Source: Blastopirellula sp. (GTDB lineage: Bacteria > Planctomycetota > Planctomycetia > Pirellulales > Pirellulaceae). Taken from it: a DNA stretch of 64,000 nucleotides. The notes beneath the pieces were generated by a model. That model was given only the letters and a program-made list of their open reading frames with translations. It did no database searches and was not told the DNA's origin. The stretch is taken from the NCBI GenBank assembly GCA_002733575.1, contig NVWB01000002.1:1-64000 (forward strand). Direction: 5' to 3'. Positions within the stretch are counted from its first letter, which is position 1, and every line of letters begins with the position of its first letter. The translations under genes and the position numbers were made by a program. Positions 7,945 to 16,439 of this stretch are shown here, piece after piece.

Positions 7945-8060
7945 CGGGTGGCCGCGATGTTGGTTTTGGAGAACGCTTACCACTCAAAAACGCATATTCA
8001 AAACGACGTCGGGGTCGACGCTAGTCGATCAGAGGTTAGAGAGTTCTCCAATACTACACC
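7945..8060 (+). repeat. Dispersed repeat, copy 2, with a 45-codon frame
   Basis: It matches the reverse complement of 906-1021. The shared frame runs from ATG at 7957 to the stop at 8092-8094 (45 residues, MLVLENAYHSKTHIQ then NDVGVDASRSEVR). The two copies point towards each other around a 7-kb block of ordinary genes. No ribosome binding site is evident before 7957. Confidence 0.8.
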
Positions 8061-8113
8061 TTCGATCTCTATTCTTACTCGTCGATGCAGTTAATTGCTT
8101 GCGGCAACACTAA

Positions 8114-8428
8114 CTATATATTACGAATATCGTTCTCTAACTCTGGGCTATTTTTCGGGTATCCCCAATACCAAAACCAAGTTTTGGGATAATCTCCATA
8201 GATGCACTTATTTAACGGGATCAAACTATCTCTCAGCTTTATATCAGCCTGTTTTACACGCAACCACAGCTCTTTGACTTCAGATATATCCTTTGATTCT
8301 TCTAGCTTATTCCTACATGCTAAATCGTTGGTATATTCATAAATGCAATCATCATATCCATTCATTGTCTCTTCTACGAATGCCTCATAGTCCGTTACTA
8401 GTTTTTGCCAGTTAGTTAGATTAGGCAT
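8114..8428 (-). CDS. Small hypothetical protein
   Basis: A 104-residue acidic, helix-rich soluble protein with a high aromatic content near the end (KTWFWYWGYPKN). A purine-rich stretch (AAAAGGGGAACGC) precedes the ATG and acts as a plausible ribosome binding site. No signal peptide, membrane segment or recognised motif is visible. Base composition is AT-richer than its neighbours. Its size and isolated position beside a repeat would suit a recently acquired orphan gene, but no function can be assigned. Confidence 0.6.
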   Translation of the reverse strand: MPNLTNWQKLVTDYEAFVEETMNGYDDCIYEYTNDLACRNKLEESKDISEVKELWLRVKQADIKLRDSLIPLNKCIYGDYPKTWFWYWGYPKNSPELENDIRNI

Positions 8429-8455
8429 GCGTTCCCCTTTTCGCCAAAATCACAC

Positions 8456-8839
8456 TCACTCCACTACAAAGTGATCATGGTCGATCACTTCAAACATGTA
8501 TCCATTGGGGTCTTTGAAGAAGAATCGTTCAAACGGCGTAGGTCGAAGCGGTGGAATCACTTCGATATTTCTTTCAGCCAGTCGTACACGAATTTTGACT
8601 AAATCGGCTGCGGGGAAAAAGAAGGCAAAGTGCCGACCATATTCTTGCTCGAACGCAGAGACTTCAAATCCATCGATTTGCAACACGTGCATCTGTTGCC
8701 CAGGACTGATCTCTAGCCAAATGGCTATCACATCGGCATTGTCTGGCACGGAGAGACGCTTCCAACCGAGTACGAATTCAAAAAATTCAGCGGTCGTTTC
8801 TGCGTCTTGCGTTGCAAAAGTAAAATGGGCCAAAGTCAT
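8456..8839 (-). CDS. VOC superfamily (glyoxalase/dioxygenase-like) protein
   Basis: A 127-residue single-module VOC protein. It starts MTLAHFTFATQDAE with the usual first metal ligand His5, continues with FFEFVLGW and a His in GRHFAFFF, and ends in FFKDPNGYMFEVID with the terminal Glu ligand. The expected fold is paired beta-alpha-beta-beta-beta units binding a divalent metal. Substrate specificity within this superfamily (glyoxalase, fosfomycin-type, extradiol dioxygenase) cannot be told from the sequence. It is transcribed away from the YceH gene. Confidence 0.88.
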   Translation of the reverse strand: MTLAHFTFATQDAETTAEFFEFVLGWKRLSVPDNADVIAIWLEISPGQQMHVLQIDGFEVSAFEQEYGRHFAFFFPAADLVKIRVRLAERNIEVIPPLRPTPFERFFFKDPNGYMFEVIDHDHFVVE

Positions 8840-9036
8840 CGTAAATTGCCTAGTGGGAACGTGTTAATCGATAAATACAAGGATTACTGAGTCTTTAGTT
8901 CTAGTTGAAAACATTAATTTCTGCCAGCACCATGCTTCTTTTCTCGTCTCGGAATGTTGCAGCAAGCTTCATTTATGTTTATGTTGCATCCATCCCTCTC
9001 AATGAATTCATGGAACGAAAAGAAACACAAAGCAAA

Positions 9037-9795
9037 ATGAGTGATCAAGAACTTCAGGAACCGCCAAAGTGGCGAGCCTTAAATTACAAACAACGTCGCG
9101 TGATTGGCGTTTTGATTGAAAAAGCCAAGACCACGCCAGATGCGTACCCTATGACGGTCAACGCATTGACCAATGGCTGCAATCAAAAAAGCAACCGCTC
9201 TCCGCAGATGACACTGGACTCGTTTGAAGTCGAAGAGGTTCTAGAACAATTACGCGAGATCGGCGCAGTGGCCGAAGTTCACGGCGATGGCCGGGTTATC
9301 AAATACCGTCACTACATGAAAGATTGGCTGGCTTGCGAGGGCAATGAACTGGCCATCATGGCCGAGCTACTACTGCGAGGCGAACAAACCCTCGGGGAGT
9401 TACGCAGTCGAGCCGCGCGAATGGGAAAAATTCCAGACATCGGTTCGCTGCGACCATTGGTTGAAGACCTGCAACGCAAAAAACTGGTGGTGGCTCTCAC
9501 TGCACCAGGTCGTGGACAAATTGTCACGCATGGGCTGTACGAACCCCGAGAGCATGATCGATTGCTAGAAAAGCATGGTCGCACTTCGGCAGAACCTGTA
9601 CCTGAGCGTTCTGCTGCCCCCGTAAACTCGCCAACAAGTCATACGGAATCGGCTGCCCCAATTCAATCTGCTGAAACGATAACAGCCAGCGAGACCCCGC
9701 TGATCAAAGAGCTACAGCAAGAAATGCAAGAGTTGCGTGGCGAAGTAGGGCGATTAAAAAAAGAGATCGAAGACATTTGGTCGAGCCTCGGTTAA
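9037..9795 (+). CDS. YceH/DUF480 family winged-helix protein
   Basis: From ATG 9037 the protein begins MSDQELQEPPKW and runs straight into the DUF480 core RRVIGVLIEKAKTTPDAYPM, LTNGCNQKSNRSP and LRSRAARM. Two winged-helix repeats are expected over residues 15-180. The remaining part is a Pro/Ser/Ala-rich linker followed by a C-terminal coiled coil (LQQEMQELRGEVGRLKKEIED). In-frame starts at 9010 and 8905 exist; the longest adds a hydrophobic stretch unlike the family. The function is unproven; a DNA-binding or regulatory role is inferred from the fold. Confidence 0.88.
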   Translation: MSDQELQEPPKWRALNYKQRRVIGVLIEKAKTTPDAYPMTVNALTNGCNQKSNRSPQMTLDSFEVEEVLEQLREIGAVAEVHGDGRVIKYRHYMKDWLACEGNELAIMAELLLRGEQTLGELRSRAARMGKIPDIGSLRPLVEDLQRKKLVVALTAPGRGQIVTHGLYEPREHDRLLEKHGRTSAEPVPERSAAPVNSPTSHTESAAPIQSAETITASETPLIKELQQEMQELRGEVGRLKKEIEDIWSSLG

Positions 9796-9889
9796 CCAAG
9801 AATTTCGATTATACTAGAGAGTCTATTATCGCCGTCATCAAACCACGTCTTGTTCCCGCCTTGGAAATTCCTTCTAGAAAAATCTCCCC

Positions 9890-12139
9890 ATGAATAATAC
9901 GCTGTTCACTGCCCTTGCGGTATTAATTATTTCTGTCTCGACCACACTCCCGCAGGCAAAAGCCCAAGGCACGTCCGCAGACTATGCACGTGCACAGCAA
10001 ATCAGCGGCCAGTACCGCAACACGGTCTTTCGAGACAAGGTCACCCCGCATTGGGTTGACGACCACCAGTTTTGGTATAGGGTTGAATTGAAAGATGGCC
10101 AGCAAGATTACCTTTGGGTCGATGCGAAAGCAGGGACACGAGAGTCATTGTTTGATCTGCCGGAATTGGCGACTGAGCTTAGCAAGAATAGTGGAAAGGA
10201 CATAACTGCCGGCAAGATAAAACTCGATAAGATCTTTCGAGACAAAGAGACTGGTTTAATCACGTTCAAGGAGAAAAGCCAAATCTACGAATGGGACAAC
10301 GCGAAGAGCTCCTTGAAGTCAATTGAAAAGCATTCGTTCCAAGAGCAGAAAACAACCGGCTACTCCAATCAACGTTTTGGACAACGACCGCAACACAAAT
10401 CGCCTGATGGTCGTTACGAGGCGTTTACGCGTGACTTCAACTTGTACCTGCGAGACTTGGATGAACAGGAAGAGATTCCGCTAACTACGGACGCCACGGA
10501 AGAACACTACTACACTGATCGTGTTTATTGGTCGCCAGATTCTAGCCACTTGATGGCGCTCAAAACCCGAAAGGGCGAAACGCATACCGTTTACCTCGTT
10601 GAGTCATCGCCCAAAGATCAAGTGCAACCCAAGTTGCTTCAACATAATTATCTGAAGCCTGGAGATGAGATTGCACTAATTAAGCCGCATCTGTTTCGGC
10701 CAGACTGGCATGCCGAAGTCAAAATCGATGACACACTTTTTGAGAACCCTTGGTCGATCAAGCAAATTCGCTGGGCTGAAGACAGCAGCCAGTTCACGTT
10801 TCTTTACAACCAACGTGGGCATCAAACGATGCGTGTGGTGGCGGTCGATGCCAAGACCGGCAACGTGAAAGCAATTATCGATGAAACGACCGACTCGTTT
10901 ATCGAGTACAATTACAAAACCTGGGCCTACTATTTAGATGACACCCACGAAATTCTCTGGGCCTCGGAACGTGATGGCTGGAATCATCTTTACTTGATCG
11001 ATGCGAATACCGGCGAAGTGAAAAACCAAATCACCAAGGGCGACTGGATTGTTCGCAATGTTGAGTACGTCGATATCGCAAACCGGCGAATTCTGTTTCG
11101 CTGTAGCGGAATCTACGCTGAACAAGATCCGTATTACTCCCACTACGCTTGGATCAATTTTGACGGCACCAACTTGATCAAACTGACCGCAGGCAACGGC
11201 ACACACGAGATCGAATATTCACCGAACAAAGATTACTGTATCGTACGCTACTCTCGCGTCGATAAAGCACCCACCACTGAACTGCGGAGCATGAAAACTG
11301 GTGAACTGATCTGCACCTTAGAGGAAGCCGACACCTCCAAGCTAGAAAAAACAGGCTGGAAACCACCACAGAGATTTGCCGCGAAGGCCCGCGATGGTAA
11401 GACCGATATCTACGGCGTGATCTGGCGACCATCGAATTTTGACGCCAGTAAAACGTACCCCGTGATCGAAAAAATCTACGCTGGCCCTCACGGATCGTTT
11501 GTGCCGAAGTCGTTTCGCACAGTCCATTCCGTGCAGCAACTGGTCGAACTCGGGTTCATCGTGGTGCAGTGCGATGGCATGGGCACTTCAAACCGTAGCA
11601 AAGCCTTTCAAGCGGTGAGCCACAAAAACCTAGGAGACTCAGGATTCCCTGATCGAATCTTATGGATGCAAGCGGCCGCAAAACAACACCCCGAGATGGA
11701 CATCTCGAACGTCGGCATCTACGGCGGTTCGGCTGGTGGCCAAAGTTCTCTCAGGGCGCTGCTTGCCTTCGGTGACTTCTACAAAGTGGCCGTGTCAGAC
11801 TGTGGCTGCCATGACAACCGGATGGACAAAATCTGGTGGAACGAACAGTACATGGGCTGGCCGATTGGTCCGCATTATGATGAGCAATCGAACGTGACCA
11901 ATGCCCATAAGCTAGAAGGCAAGCTGATGCTCGTGGTCGGTGAACTCGACAAAAACGTCGACCCGGCTTCTACCATGCAAGTGGTCAACGCCCTGGTCAA
12001 AGCCAATAAAGACTTCGACCTAATCGTAATGCCCGGCGTCGGGCACGGAGCCATGGGCACCCGCTATGCCAAACGCCGAGCGTATGATTTCTTTGTGAGA
12101 AATATATTGAAGGTGGAACCGAGGGGAAAAGAAAATTGA
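9890..12139 (+). CDS. S9 family (dipeptidyl peptidase IV-like) serine peptidase, exported
   Basis: A 749-residue protein with a signal peptide (cleaved near AKAQG, residue 25), an N-terminal beta-propeller of about 450 residues (blades such as SPDSSHLMALK, RWAEDSSQFTFLY, NHLYLIDANTGE) and a C-terminal alpha/beta-hydrolase domain. The likely catalytic triad is Ser614 in GGSAGG, Asp687 in ELDKNVD and His719 in GVGHGAMG. The nucleophile elbow has Ala where DPP-IV has Tyr. It should trim oligopeptides in the periplasm. It is monocistronic and ends in a repeat field before a convergent gene. Confidence 0.92.
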   Translation: MNNTLFTALAVLIISVSTTLPQAKAQGTSADYARAQQISGQYRNTVFRDKVTPHWVDDHQFWYRVELKDGQQDYLWVDAKAGTRESLFDLPELATELSKNSGKDITAGKIKLDKIFRDKETGLITFKEKSQIYEWDNAKSSLKSIEKHSFQEQKTTGYSNQRFGQRPQHKSPDGRYEAFTRDFNLYLRDLDEQEEIPLTTDATEEHYYTDRVYWSPDSSHLMALKTRKGETHTVYLVESSPKDQVQPKLLQHNYLKPGDEIALIKPHLFRPDWHAEVKIDDTLFENPWSIKQIRWAEDSSQFTFLYNQRGHQTMRVVAVDAKTGNVKAIIDETTDSFIEYNYKTWAYYLDDTHEILWASERDGWNHLYLIDANTGEVKNQITKGDWIVRNVEYVDIANRRILFRCSGIYAEQDPYYSHYAWINFDGTNLIKLTAGNGTHEIEYSPNKDYCIVRYSRVDKAPTTELRSMKTGELICTLEEADTSKLEKTGWKPPQRFAAKARDGKTDIYGVIWRPSNFDASKTYPVIEKIYAGPHGSFVPKSFRTVHSVQQLVELGFIVVQCDGMGTSNRSKAFQAVSHKNLGDSGFPDRILWMQAAAKQHPEMDISNVGIYGGSAGGQSSLRALLAFGDFYKVAVSDCGCHDNRMDKIWWNEQYMGWPIGPHYDEQSNVTNAHKLEGKLMLVVGELDKNVDPASTMQVVNALVKANKDFDLIVMPGVGHGAMGTRYAKRRAYDFFVRNILKVEPRGKEN

Positions 12140-12419
12140 CAGATTTAATGAAAATGAAACTCTTGGACTTAGAGACCTCCATTGATGACAAAAGCATGCC
12201 TTGGTCCAGATTGAGTTTGATTTTTTAGTCCCGAAAGGGACGAAGTCACCTAGCCTGGGGATTCATCCCCAGGAGAATAGAAGCCGAAAATCCCAAAGTC
12301 CCGGATGGGACGACGTCGATTCAATACGCCATTTTCAGGATGTAAATCAAAAATATTTCTAGCACGCATCGGTAACAAAAACTCAAAACATCCTCGATTC
12401 ACCCGATGTCGCCCCGTCC

Positions 12420-12504
12420 GGGGCTTTCTTGAATTGGGGCTTTCTTGAATTGGGGCTTTCTTGAATTGGGGCTTTCTTGAATTGGGGCTTTCTTGAATTG
12501 GGGC
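12420..12504. repeat. Five tandem copies of a 16-bp unit
   Basis: GGGGCTTTCTTGAATT is repeated exactly five times from 12420, followed by a broken sixth (GGGGCATATT). The framing sequence (CCCGATGTC upstream; GGCATAT, a GA.TCCA box and GGCTAC downstream) recurs around a single diverged unit at 16868-16930, so the array looks like a local expansion inside a dispersed repeat. Confidence 0.9.
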
Positions 12505-12644
12505 ATATTGATTCCAGGTAATGAATTCCCTGGCTACATGATATCGTCCCTAACGGGACTTAAAGTAATTGGCAATAATGGGTCGCATTTCGTGAATATT
12601 CGGAACACGGAATTAAAAATTCTCTAAATACGAGGCTGAAAATA

Positions 12645-12679
12645 AAGCCCGACTTTGATTTCAACTCAAAGTCGGGCTT
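12645..12679. terminator. Bidirectional terminator between S9 peptidase and hcp
   Basis: A stem of about 14 bp, AAGCCCGACTTTGA (12645-12658) with TCAAAGTCGGGCTT (12666-12679), and a 7-base loop. It lies 30 bp beyond the hcp stop in the hcp direction and is followed on the reverse strand by an AT-rich tail. Confidence 0.75.
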
Positions 12680-12710
12680 CATGATTTTCCTTGCTTACCG
12701 ATAAATCTCG

Positions 12711-14000
12711 TTAAACACTATCCAGTTGATACAATTCTTTCGGAGGTTCCGCTTCGATCATTTTCAGATCGAACTTCTCTTGCAGAATCGCGAATACGTT
12801 GGGTGTGATAAACGCTGGCGGCTCTGGACCTAGTCGGATTCCTTGGATGTTCAAGTGGAACAGCGTCAGCAATACGGCCACTGCTTTTTGCTCGAACCAA
12901 GAGAGGGCAATTGTTAGCGGCAAGTCATTGACGCCACACTCAAACGCTTTGGCCAAGGCCGCAACGACCACGATGGCACCATAAGCATCGTTGCACTGGC
13001 CCATGTCTAACAGGCGAGGCAGTCCGGCGACTGTGCCGTAATCATAATCTCGGATGCGGAACTTGCCACAACCTAGTGTTATGATGATCGACTCTGGCGG
13101 AGCCGCTTGTGCTAACTTGGTGAAATAGTTGCGGCCCTCTTCGGCCCCATCACAGCCACCGATTAGGTAGAAGTGTTTGATCTCGCCAGCTTTCACCGCT
13201 TCCACAATTTTATCGGCCACGCCCAAGATCGTGGTATGGTGGAACCCAATGGTTGATTCGCCTGTTTGATTATCGGTCAGCGGCACACATTGTTTTGCCT
13301 GTTCAATCACCGCTGAAAAATCGTTGTCGGTGATTCGATTTCCGTTAGGCACTGCGGTAATGCGAGTTGTATAGAGTCGATCTTTGTACGATTCCCAAGG
13401 GATCAACACGCAGTTGGTCGTCGCAATAACTGGCCCTGTGAATTGGGTGAATTCCAAGTGTTGGTTTTGCCAAGCAGTGCCGAAATTGCCCACGAGGTGA
13501 TCAAATTTTTTCAACTCAGGATAGCTATGTGCCGGGAGCATTTCGCCATGCGTATAGACATTTACACCGGTGCCTTCGGTTTGCTTTAACAGGTCAAGTA
13601 AGTCGACCATGTCGTGCCCGGTGACTAAAATTCCGGGGCCTGCTTTGGTGCCTTCATACACTTGTGAAGGAGAGGGAGTTCCCAGGATTTCACTGTGCCC
13701 TTCGTCTAACAGTTGCATGATACGCAGGTTGTGCTTGCCGCAGTCGAGCACAAGTTCTAATAGCGACTCAAGATCGAAATTGACATTCGTGAGAGTGGCA
13801 AACAATGCCTCTTCAATAAACGCGCTTACTTCATCATCAGTTTTGCCTAAGCGGCGGGCATGATTGGCGTAAGCGGCAAGCCCTTTGACTCCATATAGTA
13901 AAGTCTCTTGCAAAGATTGCATGTCAGGGTCTTTTCCGCAGACCCCTTCATCAACGCATCCGGTACCACCGGCGGTTTGTTCACACTGATTACAAAACAT
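12711..14000 (-). CDS. hcp: Hybrid cluster protein (hydroxylamine reductase family), short form
   Basis: A 429-residue protein. The N-terminal Cys motif is Cys3-x2-Cys6-x8-Cys15-x5-Cys21. The hybrid-cluster half keeps GHDMVDLLDLL, EGTGVNVYTHGEMLPAHSYP, TTNCVLIP, GGCDGAEEGRNYF, LGCGKFR, DMGQCNDAYGA and SWFEQKA. The proposed activity is nitric oxide or hydroxylamine reduction in nitrosative stress. Compared with the roughly 550-residue E. coli and Desulfovibrio proteins, about 110 residues are missing right after the Cys motif (one helical repeat), as in the class III form known from hyperthermophiles. The ribosome binding site is AAGGAG. It is divergent from a protoglobin. Confidence 0.92.
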   Translation of the reverse strand: MFCNQCEQTAGGTGCVDEGVCGKDPDMQSLQETLLYGVKGLAAYANHARRLGKTDDEVSAFIEEALFATLTNVNFDLESLLELVLDCGKHNLRIMQLLDEGHSEILGTPSPSQVYEGTKAGPGILVTGHDMVDLLDLLKQTEGTGVNVYTHGEMLPAHSYPELKKFDHLVGNFGTAWQNQHLEFTQFTGPVIATTNCVLIPWESYKDRLYTTRITAVPNGNRITDNDFSAVIEQAKQCVPLTDNQTGESTIGFHHTTILGVADKIVEAVKAGEIKHFYLIGGCDGAEEGRNYFTKLAQAAPPESIIITLGCGKFRIRDYDYGTVAGLPRLLDMGQCNDAYGAIVVVAALAKAFECGVNDLPLTIALSWFEQKAVAVLLTLFHLNIQGIRLGPEPPAFITPNVFAILQEKFDLKMIEAEPPKELYQLDSV

Positions 14001-14122
14001 GTGCCACGACTCCTTGTAGGGAAGGTAATGAATTGCTCGGTCAAATCAAACTGCCAGCTACAAAGCGAATGTAGGGCAACCGAGGCGGAGTGTGCACAGC
14101 AGGGCCTTGGAAGGTAGATGCT

Positions 14123-14151
14123 ATTATGGCGGATATTAAATTGGATGTCAA
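14123..14151 (-). promoter_or_regulatory. Sigma70-like promoter of hcp
   Basis: On the reverse strand, TTGACA (14146-14151) is followed after exactly 17 bases by CATAAT (14123-14128). This predicts transcription from about 14116, leaving a leader of about 115 bases before the hcp ATG. The -35 box sits at the centre of the palindrome. Confidence 0.65.
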
Positions 14152-14172
14152 CATCCTATTTAAAGTCCGCCA
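14127..14172. promoter_or_regulatory. 46-bp near-perfect palindrome, probable shared operator
   Basis: Symmetric about 14149/14150. The arms contain TGGCGGA/TCCGCCA at the ends, TTAAAT/ATTTAA in the middle and GGATGT/ACATCC at the centre, with only four unpaired positions per arm (34/65, 35/64, 42/57 and the central CA). It covers the -35 box of hcp and lies just upstream of a TATACT box (14182-14187) facing the protoglobin. This fits a repressor or activator site controlling both genes; the regulator is not in the window. Confidence 0.7.
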
Positions 14173-14244
14173 CATTTTGTTTATACTGAACAGCCCCCAA
14201 CGCTGACCCACAGAAGAGCATTGACCATTCCAGGAGAGGCAAGC

Positions 14245-14820
14245 ATGAAAACCATTGATGAAGCACGATTAGAGACTGATTTAGACTATCGCTACGAGTA
14301 TTTGGCAGAGTTCATAGGGTTCGGGCCAGAAGATATTGCCGCGATCCATTCATCGATTGGGCACTTGGCCCCCATGTTTCCGAAAATGGTTGATGCCACG
14401 TATGATAAGCTACTCGCTTATGACGCCACCGCGCGCCACTTTGTGCCACGACAGCACAATTATGAGGGTGATGTGCCAGAAACGATGGCCGATTTGTCAC
14501 AAACGCACGAACAGATTAAATTTCGCAAAGAACATTTAAGCCGCTACTTGATGCGATTGATCGGGAACGCTTATGACTCGAAAATGGTCAAGTATCTTGA
14601 TGTCGTCGGCAAAATGCACACCCCAGGTGCCGGTAACAAATCGATTGACGTACCGTTGGTACAAATGAACGCACTGATGGGCGTGTTGTCTGACATATTA
14701 ACCGAAATGATTCTTCAGTTAGATTTAGATGCCAAAATCACAACCCAAATGGTCCGCGCCTTCAATAAACTGATGTGGATTCAAAACGATCTGATCAATC
14801 GTCACTACGCCGCGTGCTAG
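14245..14820 (+). CDS. Protoglobin-family haem protein
   Basis: From ATG 14245 (ribosome binding site AGGAG at 14232-14236) the protein has 191 residues; an in-frame TTG at 14221 is less likely. The fold signature matches single-domain protoglobin/globin-coupled sensor globins: YLAEFIGFGPEDIAAI near the start, an LSQTHEQIKFRKEHLSRYL helix, and the probable proximal His125 in VGKMHTPG. Gas binding (O2, NO or CO) is expected. No output domain is fused. Divergence from hcp across a palindrome suggests a nitric oxide scavenging or sensing role; this is inference. Confidence 0.85.
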   Translation: MKTIDEARLETDLDYRYEYLAEFIGFGPEDIAAIHSSIGHLAPMFPKMVDATYDKLLAYDATARHFVPRQHNYEGDVPETMADLSQTHEQIKFRKEHLSRYLMRLIGNAYDSKMVKYLDVVGKMHTPGAGNKSIDVPLVQMNALMGVLSDILTEMILQLDLDAKITTQMVRAFNKLMWIQNDLINRHYAAC

Positions 14821-14856
14821 AAAGGCCGCCCGTTTTTAGATGAGGGCAAAAAATAA

Positions 14857-14904
14857 CCCACTGCTGTTCTACGATTTGATATGTAATCGTAGAACATCAG
14901 TGGG
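14857..14904. terminator. Bidirectional terminator hairpin
   Basis: A long interrupted stem, CCCACTG..GTTCTACGATT with AATCGTAGAAC..CAGTGGG, lying between the convergent protoglobin and lipoprotein genes. Confidence 0.75.
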
Positions 14905-14935
14905 TAGGAACTCTAACTTGCTTTTGCATTCTGAT

Positions 14936-15325
14936 TTACAAATCAAAATTTGCCGAAGTTGATCCTTCACTTGTTACATCAAACGAAAAGTCGTGCTCTG
15001 GGAGTTCATTTTCATCGGAATCATCTGTTTCATCATCACCTTCAATTTCATCACTAACGATCACAATGGTAACAGTATGGGTTCCCAGCACTGCCCCTTC
15101 TGCATCGGTTGAAGTCACTTTTAAAGAATACTTACCAGAAGCATCTGTAAGTCCATTCGAAGTGACGACTTGTCCATCCACCGCTGGCGGAGTGAATGTA
15201 ACCGAGGCGTTTTCCAGAGGTTGGCCATCTAAAGTGATCACACCAGAGATAGGTGCTTGTGAGCCACCAGAGTCACAACCAGTGAGTCCTAGGCAAACCA
15301 TTAAAAGAATCGCATAGCGAATCAT
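14936..15325 (-). CDS. Small lipoprotein with carboxypeptidase-regulatory-like domain
   Basis: A 129-residue protein with a lipoprotein signal (MIRYAILLMVCLGLTGC; Cys17) and one transthyretin/carboxypeptidase-regulatory-like beta domain (ISGVITLDGQPLENASVTF, TDASGKYSLKV). An Asp/Glu-rich segment follows (about residues 93-108). Such proteins usually sit beside DUF1559 genes in planctomycetes, as here 100 bp downstream of one. A structural or surface-binding role is likely; the partner is unknown. Confidence 0.85.
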   Translation of the reverse strand: MIRYAILLMVCLGLTGCDSGGSQAPISGVITLDGQPLENASVTFTPPAVDGQVVTSNGLTDASGKYSLKVTSTDAEGAVLGTHTVTIVIVSDEIEGDDETDDSDENELPEHDFSFDVTSEGSTSANFDL

Positions 15326-15371
15326 AATTGAACTTCTCCGAATTTAGCATTAATGAATTGAGGAACAGTAT

Positions 15372-15409
15372 AAGATGACCATCTGGCTTGTGATCCAGAT
15401 GGTCGTCTT
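15372..15409 (-). terminator. Stem-loop between DUF1559 gene and lipoprotein gene
   Basis: GACCATCTGG (15377-15386) pairs with CCAGATGGTC (15395-15404), with weaker outer pairs. It lies 17 bp past the stop of the DUF1559 gene and before the lipoprotein start. With no long T-run it may be a partial terminator or mRNA-stabilising hairpin that sets the ratio of the two products. Confidence 0.55.
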
Positions 15410-15425
15410 TAATCGCCTGGTAATT

Positions 15426-16439
15426 TTAGGGTAAAGAGATGACCTCTCCACCATGAATGGAAGCCATGGCAGGTAACACGCCCATACTTGTGGCAGTGCT
15501 ATTATTCTTTCTGATTCCCATGTCAACAGTCACAGTAATAGGCTTGACAGAGCCATCAGCAAGCGCAAATTGACAAATACCTGGATGAAAACTACCCCAT
15601 CCTCGTTTGCAAGCATTGCTTCCGGCATTCCCTCCGATTGCAACACATCTTTTATAATCAGGAATCAGTGTTCTGGATTGTCCGACAGAAATTGTTGAGT
15701 TACTGTACGAAGTGTAGGTGTAGGCCCAATAAGTCCTTCGATTTTTCTGAGTGATCGTTTGCATCTCGCCGAGGAGAAGTGTGTTGGATGTACCATCTGT
15801 GATAGAAGCAAAGGTTTCGCAATTAAATTCAGGACGCCCCCCGCTGGCTCCATTGTGGGACTTAGGAGAAGGTACTCCAACATGATGCATCACGCCCACG
15901 TTTTTTTGAACAAACGAATGACTTGTGCCGTGATCAGGATACTTGTTACTGCATGTCGCACCATTCACCGCTCGGTATGAACCTCTGGCATAATTTGGCC
16001 GGTCACCTCTTCCACTACCTGGTTTGGTAACGTCGGCAGTGTCTTGATCGGAAGGGCAGTTGAAAGCTTCAACATTGGTCTGAACAACAAGGTTATTCTC
16101 AGGGGATTCATTGAAGAGACTGAAATTATATTGACTGTGCAAGTTCCCTTCTTCAATTTGAGGCAAGATCAGCAGCGCCCAGTTGGCAGCATTTCGCCCG
16201 CCACAGCAATTCTTTCCAGCTGTGATACCGCCTGGGGGAAAGCTATTGTACGTGTCGTGATAATTATGGGTTGCCAACGCCAACTGTTTTAATTTGTTCG
16301 TACACTGAATCCGACGCGCTGCTTCACGCGCCTGTTGTACCGCAGGCAATAACAAGGCAATTAAGATGCCAATAATGGCAATCACAACCAACAGTTCGAC
16401 AAGGGTGAACCCTTGCTTTGTCGTCTTCTTATTTAACAT
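15426..16439 (-). CDS. DUF1559 protein with prepilin-type N-terminus
   Basis: A 337-residue protein. The class III/type IV prepilin leader is [18 protein letters not shown], with processing expected after the Gly, followed by the N-terminal helix [17 protein letters not shown]. The DUF1559 body contains the usual planctomycete features: [24 protein letters not shown] near the end ([11 protein letters not shown]) and [11 protein letters not shown]. It is probably assembled by, or part of, a type II secretion/type IV pilus-like structure on the cell surface. It is paired with the downstream lipoprotein. Confidence 0.93.
   Translation of the reverse strand: MLNKKTTKQGFTLVELLVVIAIIGILIALLLPAVQQAREAARRIQCTNKLKQLALATHNYHDTYNSFPPGGITAGKNCCGGRNAANWALLILPQIEEGNLHSQYNFSLFNESPENNLVVQTNVEAFNCPSDQDTADVTKPGSGRGDRPNYARGSYRAVNGATCSNKYPDHGTSHSFVQKNVGVMHHVGVPSPKSHNGASGGRPEFNCETFASITDGTSNTLLLGEMQTITQKNRRTYWAYTYTSYSNSTISVGQSRTLIPDYKRCVAIGGNAGSNACKRGWGSFHPGICQFALADGSVKPITVTVDMGIRKNNSTATSMGVLPAMASIHGGEVISLP

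Larger units (their letters stand above)
12140..12710. other. Repeat-rich intergenic region between convergent genes
   Basis: No gene is seen. It holds three GTCCC-N4-GGGAC mini-hairpins (12228-12241, 12298-12311, 12546-12559), a CCTGGGG/CCCCAGG hairpin (12254-12273), a 16-bp tandem array, and a terminator just before the hcp stop. Confidence 0.75.

Noticed and set aside
906-8060. Composite transposon bounded by the inverted repeat pair
   Set aside because: The 7 kb between the copies holds ordinary housekeeping genes, no transposase, and normal composition; the copies are better seen as independent insertions.
12420-12504. Possible CRISPR array
   Set aside because: Units are 16 bp and directly adjacent with no spacers, so it is a plain tandem repeat.
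14127-14172. Terminator at the hcp-protoglobin palindrome
   Set aside because: The genes diverge from it, there is no T-run, and it overlaps promoter boxes, so an operator is the better reading.
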